The notes under the pieces: generated by a model
Databases searched by the model: none
What the model was told of the DNA's origin: nothing
Seen by the model: only the letters and a program-made list of their open reading frames with translations
Shown here: piece after piece, positions 57,084 through 64,000 of the stretch
Numbering within the stretch: position 1 is the first letter of the stretch
Layout of the letters: each line of letters starts with the position of its first letter
From: Coniochaeta sp. PMI_546
Taxonomy: Eukaryota > Ascomycota > Sordariomycetes > Coniochaetales > Coniochaetaceae
Reading direction: 5' to 3'
Assembly: GCA_021432605.1 (NCBI GenBank)
Contig: MU271149.1
Span: 1,860,001-1,924,000 of the forward strand
Length of the DNA stretch: 64,000 nt
Position numbers and translations under genes: made by a program

Positions 57084-58537
57084 GATGGATCGTGGTTGTC
57101 TAAGCGTTTTCAAGACAAGGAATGGTTTAATATGCCAACAGGACTCGTACAAGTGGTAAAGAATAGAGTAGAGTTCCAATAGGTTAGGTGGCTTATGTAT
57201 CTGATCATTGCTCACCCACAGTTTACGTACAAGTGACTTGACAACACTTGACATGAGAAGGGCGTCAAGGTGGGTTCGTTGAAGTCGGTCAACTTGATAG
57301 CCTCCGCCCTCAGCCCGCCCCGAATTACTGAAATATATGGCACAGCAGCTCCATACACGACATGATAGTAAACAGACACGTCTACCGGTAATCAAACTTG
57401 ACTATCGTATTTGAGTAGCTTAGATATCCTATATCGGGAATCGGGGAAGGGCCCGAGATCAATCTGCATGTCGTTCCATTCATTCTGCGTGTGAGACCTA
57501 AGGTATCTACCTACCTACCTAAGGTAGGTAAGCTAAGACTACCTTACGGACTAAGTAAGTAAGTCTAATAGGTTCGCGATAAGGTGTGGAGGGACAGGAA
57601 TGCACCTATTCTGTGTGACACTCTGCGGAGAAACGGGACGCAGTGCAGACCAACCCGATCGTTTTGGAGATCTGAAGCTTCCAGGCTGCAAGCTTCCAGG
57701 TTGACAGACCAATCAAACCTAGAAGCGTGCTGGAGAGCTTCAACGATGGGAATAATGTATCTTACCTACCTTACCTTGCCTCAAAGGTACCTAATCTGGG
57801 AGTGGTGGGTTCAAGAGATTCCAGTTTCCCCGACTCCAGGATTCCCGACGGCCGTCTCCACAGGCAGCCACCTCAACTCGGGCTGCACCTTTGCGGCATC
57901 ATCATCCGACTCGCTCTTTTCCCGCTGTCCTCCGTCCCCGTTCGATACTAATGTGTACCTAAGCTTACCGCTACCGATAGCTAGACAATGCACTCGAACC
58001 ACCAACACTGCCAAGTTCATGACGACGTGTACATCTCTTCTCTCTTGTGATCACCACGAGGCAGCGGCCAGCTGTCTATTTTGCATTTTTTTTTCTTGAC
58101 TGCAGCCATCATCATCTTCTTCTTAATACCATCCGCCTCCAAGAAACGGGTAGCGCCCACCTTCCCAATTCCCACCGTACCCGTACCCCACACAAGTACC
58201 AAGCAAGCCAACCTTTAACGCTAGTCTGTATCCGTGACGTTGTCTGTCCTCCTTTCCGCAGCTCCAGAAGCTATCTTCACCGTTGCCGACGAGTCGCAAG
58301 CGGTGCTAGAGACGCCCATTCGTGCGAGCCACTCATCTCAGGGGCTCCCGACAAGGACACACATCTGCCGGAGGTGCCACCGAGCTCGTGGACGCATACG
58401 TCGCAAGCGCCGATCCAACATCTCGGTCTTGACGACCAGGTTACAAACCAGAACAACCGAGCCTCCTCATCACTCGCCAACAAGTGGCGACACATAACCA
58501 ACACTACTCGCAACAACTCATTTCGACACGATACGCC
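57084..58537. promoter_or_regulatory. 1.45-kb divergent intergenic region
   Basis: Upstream regions of the aminotransferase and the ABC transporter. Rich in AGGTA/TACCT words (57497-57572) and CT tracts near the transporter start. Short frames only. Confidence 0.5.
57497..57572. repeat. AGGTA/TACCT/AAGTA word cluster
   Basis: Tandem ctac-ctac-ctac words are followed by an inverted ggtaggta and later by taagtaagtaag. Another copy of the intergenic word family seen at 28784 and 54686. Confidence 0.6.
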
Positions 58538-61500
58538 ATGGCGCCGCGCAAATGGGGCGCCATCTTGACGGCGCTATCGCTGTCGTCGCTCGTAGTCGGC
58601 GCCTCGGCTTCGAGGGAATACTCAAAGGTCGAGATGCTGCGCGCGCAGAGATCGCTGCTGGACGACCGTCCTAAGGACTGTCCGCCGTGGTAAGATTTCC
58701 ATGCGACCACTCTCTGTACTCGCCAAAATGTCTCTGTCAAATGCTGACGCGCCGCTACCTATGCAGTTTCAACTGCCACCTCCCAGCCTACTCTTGCGGT
58801 CAATATGCCTCATGCAACAACTACACCGGAAAGTGTGACTGCCCTGCCGGTTTCGGTGGCGACGACTGTCTCCAGCCGCGTATGTTCGCTCTTCATTTAC
58901 AATACGCTACTGTACGCGTCTTTCACTGACAGCCCTTAAATAGTGTGCGGCTCACTCGCCCGTGGACCGGACCGGCCCATTCGCGACGGCGATTCCTGCG
59001 GCTGCGACGAAGGCTGGACCGGCATCAACTGCAATGTCTGCACCGAGAACAAGGCGTGTGATGCTCTCATGCAAACCGGCGATGGCGGAGTATGTTACCA
59101 GAGAGGCGAGGTCGTCAATCAGAACTACCAAATGTGCGACGTCACCAACAAGGCCATCCGAAATCTGCTCGGTGCTCAGATACCCCAAGTCACATTCACC
59201 TGCAATTCGGAGGATCAGAAGTGTGACTTCCAATGTATGTCCTTCCCTTGAACCCTTTGCTTCCGTTTCTTGGGATCTGGTGTTAACCGTGTCGTAACAG
59301 TCTGGGTCGATCAGCAAGAATCATTCATGTGCCACCTCAACGACTGCGAGTCTAGCGCCGAGCTCAACGACGAGAAGAACAGCACCTCCTACAAATGCAA
59401 TACGATTGCATGCGAATGCATCCCGGACCGCATGCTGTGTGGCAAGGATGGTTCCGTCGACATTAGCGACTTCCTCGACGAAGAGATCCGTGGTCCGGCG
59501 CAGTTCCGCTGTCTGCAGGAGAATGGTGGCGTCAACAAGTGCTTTTTCGAGGAACCTAAGATGAACAATCTCATCAGCGAGATGTTCGGCGACAACAGCA
59601 TCTTCCTCACTTGCCGCTCCGGGGAGTGTCTCTATCACACCGAGGTCCCTGGATACACCCTCCCGGTCCCCAAGATCAACACGCCGCTCATTGCTGGTAT
59701 CATTGCTGGTTGCTCGCTGTTTCTGGTCGCCGTCTTCCTCCTCACCTGGTACCTCTCTAGGAGGAGGTTCCAATATCAGGCGCTTAGCCTGGACGATTCG
59801 GACGATGAGGCGGTCAAGCTTATGACGGACCACAAGCCTGCGTCCTTGTATTTCGAGGATGTCTCGTACGGCTTGAACGGCAAACAGATCCTCTCCGGCA
59901 TCCAAGGCATGGCTCATCCGGGAGAGGTAATGGCGATCATGGGCGCGTCTGGAGCAGGAAAGACTACATTCCTCGACATCTTGGCCCGAAAGAATAAGCG
60001 CGGCATCACCAGCGGCAACTTTTATATCAACGGCGAGAAAGTCACCGATACGGAGTTCAAGAACGTTGTCGGCTTCGTAGATCAGGAGGACACCATGCTG
60101 CCCACTTTGACGGTCCACGAAACGATATTGACCAGTGCACTCCTTCGTCTACCGCGGGACATGAGCCGAGGAGCAAAGGAACAAAGAGTCTTCGAGGTCG
60201 AGAAGCAGCTAGGCATCTACCACATTCGCGACTCGCTGATCGGTTCTGAAGAAGGCAAGGGACGCGGCATCTCGGGCGGAGAGAAGCGTCGGGTTGGCAT
60301 TGCATGCGAACTTGTCACGAGCCCAGCTATTCTCTTCCTGGACGAACCCACTAGTGGTCTCGACGCCTACAACGCCTTCAACGTTGTTGAGTGCCTAGTC
60401 ACGCTGGCGAAAACGTACAAGCGAACCGTCATCTTCACCATTCACCAGCCTCGCTCCAACATCGTCGCCCTTTTCGACCGCCTCATCCTCCTGGCGCAGG
60501 GTAAAGCAGTCTACTCTGGCCCGTTCTCGCAATGCCAGGTATATTTCCAGCAGATAGGGTACGACTGCCCGCCGGGCTTCAACATCGCCGATTACCTCGT
60601 CGATCTGACGATGCATGCCGGCTCCATGTCTTCGTTTGACGACGGCAACGTCTATACCGACGCGGCTAGCGTTGGCCCAAGCAGCACCAGAGGTGTGAAG
60701 TCCATCGCCAGCATATCTGGCACCAGTATTGGAGAGGACAGCTTGGTGGAACCGTCGTCCTCGAGACCCAAGGGCAAGCGACGAGACTCGGTGCGCGCCA
60801 GGCTTGAGAGAGAATTGTATACGCGTCGCCGACAGCAGGCACCGCCAGACACGGCAGCCTCGTCAGAGGCTGGCGACGACGTGGTTGGAGCATATAAGCT
60901 TCAGAAGCAAACGCCTCATATCGTTCCACCCCTGAACGACGACGATCCCCATGATCTCCCGCCATCAGCCTCCCTTGGCAACGATCTCGATGTCCTGGTG
61001 CAGTCTTTCAGCCAGTCTGATATCGCCGGGGCTATACGCGACGAGATTCAGCAAGCCATCAACGATGCTCAGAATAGCAATGGCCAAAATTCCAATGGGT
61101 TTGCCTCGAATGGGGGACCCAACGGCACGAACGGCACTGGTATCGGCAAAGGTTACACTCGCGTAGGCTACCTGGGACAGTTTAAGATCCTCTCGCAGCG
61201 CACGTGGAGGAATCTGTACCGGAACCCGATGCTCATGCTCACCCACTACGCCATCGCCATCCTGCTGGCCGTCTTCTCCGGCTTCCTCTTCTACGGCTTG
61301 ACGAGCGACATCCCCGGCTTCCAAAACCGACTAGGACTCTTCTTCTTCATCTTGGCGCTCTTCGGCTTCAGCACGCTTACGAGCTTGAATGTCTTCTCGG
61401 CTGAGAGGCTCTTGTTCGTACGAGAGAGGGCAAACGGATATTATTCACCCATCACATACTTCGCCTCCAAGGTCATCTTCGACATCATCCCTCTGCGCGT

Positions 61501-61999
61501 CATCCCACCTATTCTGCTCGGCGCCATCATCTACCCCATGACTGGTCTCGTGCCGGACGTATCGCACTTCTTCATCTTCATGCTCGTCCTGGTCCTGTTC
61601 AACCTAGCAGCAGCCGCAATCTGCCTCTTCATCGGCATCGTCTGCAAGGACGGCAGCGTGGCCAACCTCATCGGCAGCCTGGTGATGCTCTTCAGCCTCC
61701 TCTTTGCCGGCCTCCTGCTCAACCACAACGCCATCCCGCCCGCGGCCATCTGGCTGCAGTGGTTGTCCATCTTCCACTACGGCTTCGAGGCCCTGATAGT
61801 CAACGAGGTCACGCATCTGACGCTCGTGGACAAGAAGTACGGCCTGGACATCACTGTGCCCGGCGCGGCTATTCTTAGCTCGTTTGGCTTCAACAACGGG
61901 GCCATGTGGATGGACATCATTAACCTGGGTGTGTTTGGGGCGGTGTTCATCGTCCTGGCCTATGCTGCTATGCATGTGCTTCTTATCGAGAAGCGGTAG
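58538..61999 (+). CDS. adp1: Adp1-like ABCG transporter with EGF-like luminal domain
   Basis: Exons 58538-58689, 58767-58879, 58944-59234 and 59301-61999; introns 77, 64 and 66 bp; 1084 residues, close to yeast Adp1. A signal peptide ([24 protein letters not shown]) leads a cysteine-rich luminal region with EGF-like repeats ([31 protein letters not shown]). One membrane segment ([21 protein letters not shown]) precedes a single ABCG-type nucleotide-binding domain: Walker [10 protein letters not shown], signature GISGGEKRR, Walker B ILFLDEP and the switch His in IHQPRS. A Ser/Asn-rich linker leads to a C-terminal ABC2 membrane domain (from [20 protein letters not shown] to the end). It is a half-transporter that probably dimerises. 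Location (vacuole/ER membrane) and substrate remain unclear in the family. Confidence 0.94.
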
Positions 62000-62885
62000 T
62001 CGATTTCGATTTCTTTTGTAATATTAGAGGGTTTGCAGACATCTACACAGCGCTGGCAGACAGCTATCCTGAGATATAGGACACACAGCTCGGCGTCTTG
62101 CGAGCTTCGCGACGACATCTTTTTTTGACTGGACCGATCATATGTTTTTATTTTGGCATTTTTACTCGGAGTTCAGGGAGGTTCATGGCATGTTTTGCAT
62201 ATTTGTCTCGTTGATATAACAATACATTATTTACTTTTCACCTTGGACCAGCCCGAGCGAGAGCACTGTTTGTCGGAAATGTCAGCTGCAGCGCCGTCAA
62301 ACACTCGTGGACATACCTAGTAAACAGACGAGTCTCTTCCACAATTTCAGCTCCCCGAATTAACAAAACGCCACATTTTCTGGCCAAACACTTCGATTGG
62401 CCAGGCGTGCATCAATAGCGCGCAACCGCAGTGCATGCCGTCTTCAGCCCTCTCTCATCTCCGCGCACCCTGTCGGTCGTCAAAAGGGGGTCTAGATGTG
62501 AGTGCCCGAGGGCTTGCAGAGATCACGGCCAGAGCCTCCTCCCTCAACGCCGTCGATTGGCTGCGACTGCTTGGTGCCAAGCGAGATCATCCCCTGGCTG
62601 AGAGGTGTGGGCAGCTTTGCATCTGGTTATCGCTGATATGGCCAGACTCCGCGAGGCTCTGCTTGGCTTCAATTGGGAATGCTTGGCCAGGTGCGGCTGG
62701 ACACAAGGTCGTCGGGCTGGGGCCAAGGCACACAAAATGGCTTGACGCGCCCGACGTGATGGAAGGGATTCTCTTGGTCTCTTATGCTTCCTGTTTTATT
62801 TCGTGTTTTCTTGTCCGTGGCCCCCCTCACGGCTCCCTCATAGAGAAATCAAGAACATGTGCAGAAGAGTTGCTCACTTACCAAG
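62000..62885. other. Intergenic region
   Basis: About 890 bases between the ABC transporter and the VWA-protein start. A 168-codon frame at 62435-62941 has no recognisable features and overlaps the next gene's start. Confidence 0.5.
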
Positions 62886-64000
62886 ATGTTGCTCTCACTT
62901 CCACTTCTCTGCGCGTCCCTTGCAGCCGCGTCGACGCTTAAGGGCCAGCATCACCAGATCCAGAGACGGGACGACACCGTGTGTACAGACCTAAGTGTAA
63001 GCTCAAACAATGGCGATCGCAAAGTTGCGATTGTGCTGGACAGCTCCGGGTCCATGGCATACAACGACCCCTACGACCTCCGAATCAAGGCTGGACGCGC
63101 CCTAAACGACTTCCTCATCTCGAGCGGCGAGGCTACTGGCAGTCAGAAGGCCGATATGGTCACTGTTATCGACTTTGACGATGCGGCTTACCTTGACTAC
63201 CCTTTGGGCGACCCTGGTAATGCTAACAGCTCGTTCAACAACGTCGATGCCACCGGCGGGACTTATATCGCCTCGGGAGTGAACATGGCCATCGCCCAAC
63301 TCAACTCGGGTGGTGGCGGGACAGACAAGCGAAGCGCCATCGTCGTCTTTACAGACGGAGAGGTAAGAAGTCTCACAAGCCCCCATCTCCAGCCTTCACT
63401 GACCCGCGAGAAAGGACTACAACCCCGACGAGCTCGTCGACGCCATCAACAACGCCACCGCGGCCGGCATCCGCGTCTCCTTCGGCTTCCTCGACACCAG
63501 CGCCTCCTCGCAGCCGACCAACGTGCTCAGCGCGGTCAAGAACAGCCGCGGCGTCTACGCCACCATCACCGTGGCCGCCGGCTCGCAGAACTTCATCAAC
63601 TACGTCCTGCTAAACGGCCTGACCTACAACGACAACCCGCAGGGCTACGACAGCCAGCTCCTCGCCGGCCTGGCCGAGACGCACTTCATCACCGGCTCCG
63701 AGACCGTGACTCTCAAGTACTCCGCCCAGCAGGGCGAGCGGGTCAACTTCACCATCACCAGCATCTCGGCCGGATTCATCAGCGTCGCCGCCGTCATGGG
63801 GGGCACGACGCTGAACACGACCAACACGACGTACTCCTACAGCGTGATCGACGTCACGGCGCCCAGCTCGGGCGAGCTCGACCTGCAGATCACGGGCAAG
63901 GCCGCGCCCAAGGACGCCATGTTCTCCGTCATCACCAACTCCAACGTGCCCTTCAAGAACTGCACCGTCGGCGTCACCGGCGGCGGCGGCCAGGGCGGCC
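62886..64000 (+). CDS. Secreted von Willebrand A domain protein, 3' partial
   Basis: Exon 1 is 62886-63362; intron 63363-63414 (52 bp, GTAAGA...AAAG); exon 2 runs from 63415 off the end of the window. A signal peptide (MLLSLPLLCASLAAAS) is followed by an RR site (QIQRRDD). The VWA domain starts at DRKVAIVLDSSGSM, the DxSxS MIDAS motif. TGGTYIASGV supplies the Thr ligand and VVFTDGE, at the splice, the Asp ligand. Downstream the protein is a beta-rich segment (ETHFITGSETVTLKYSAQQGE) with several N-glycosylation sites and a Gly-rich stretch at the window edge. Metal-dependent adhesion or matrix binding outside the cell is inferred. 371 residues are visible. Confidence 0.88.
   Translation, partial: MLLSLPLLCASLAAASTLKGQHHQIQRRDDTVCTDLSVSSNNGDRKVAIVLDSSGSMAYNDPYDLRIKAGRALNDFLISSGEATGSQKADMVTVIDFDDAAYLDYPLGDPGNANSSFNNVDATGGTYIASGVNMAIAQLNSGGGGTDKRSAIVVFTDGEVRSLTSPHLQPSLTREKGLQPRRARRRHQQRHRGRHPRLLRLPRHQRLLAADQRAQRGQEQPRRLRHHHRGRRLAELHQLRPAKRPDLQRQPAGLRQPAPRRPGRDALHHRLRDRDSQVLRPAGRAGQLHHHQHLGRIHQRRRRHGGHDAEHDQHDVLLQRDRRHGAQLGRARPADHGQGRAQGRHVLRHHQLQRALQELHRRRHRRRRPGR

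Overview
This window is a stretch of a nuclear chromosome from a filamentous ascomycete (Pezizomycotina, most likely a Sordariomycete; the order cannot be read from the sequence). The evidence is the gene set (homoisocitrate dehydrogenase of the fungal lysine pathway, fungal mitoribosomal proteins, a yapsin-like GPI-anchored aspartic protease, an Adp1-type ABC transporter), short introns of about 50-90 bp with GTRNGT donors and CTAAC/CTGAC branch points, GC-rich coding DNA, and intergenic clusters of AGGTA/TACCT words. All multi-exon models below were built by hand: donor, branch point, acceptor and reading phase were checked, and each joined protein was judged against remembered family motifs.

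Layout. 0-6.8 kb: amidase, a Pmp3-domain protein with a long disordered N-terminus, a small basic protein, a conserved two-exon protein with a tandem acceptor, and a short-chain dehydrogenase. 6.8-9 kb: no recognisable gene. 9-16.6 kb: intracellular GH43 glycosidase, flavohemoglobin, CPSF30/Yth1 zinc-finger protein, and a quinone oxidoreductase whose first intron is GC-AG. 17-25 kb: a small secreted-protein ORF, the nucleolar GTPase Nog2 facing mitoribosomal mS26/Pet123, a DUF1776 membrane protein and a methyltransferase. 26-34 kb: a Methyltransf_22 membrane protein, a flavodoxin-fold quinone reductase ending in a CaaX-like box, a possible small or relict gene and an MFS transporter. 35-41 kb: a coiled-coil membrane protein, a cysteine-rich secreted protein (effector-like), tRNA-Asp(GTC) with an intron, tRNA-Arg(ACG) and homoisocitrate dehydrogenase. 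42-49 kb: a large low-complexity protein, mitoribosomal uS8m and a proline-rich protein. 49-58 kb: mitochondrial EF-G, aspartic protease and PLP aminotransferase. 58-64 kb: Adp1-like ABC transporter and the start of a secreted VWA protein that runs off the window.

The genes do not form an obvious cluster. Several serve mitochondrial translation or metabolism (mS26, uS8m, MEF1, homoisocitrate dehydrogenase, possibly the SDR) but they are scattered, as is normal for such genomes. I saw no transposon, LTR element, CRISPR array or biosynthetic gene cluster. The most interesting items are the two-exon cysteine-rich secreted protein at 38.2-38.5 kb, the GC-AG intron, the extended Pmp3 protein, the CaaX-like flavodoxin protein, and the large stretches without a gene.
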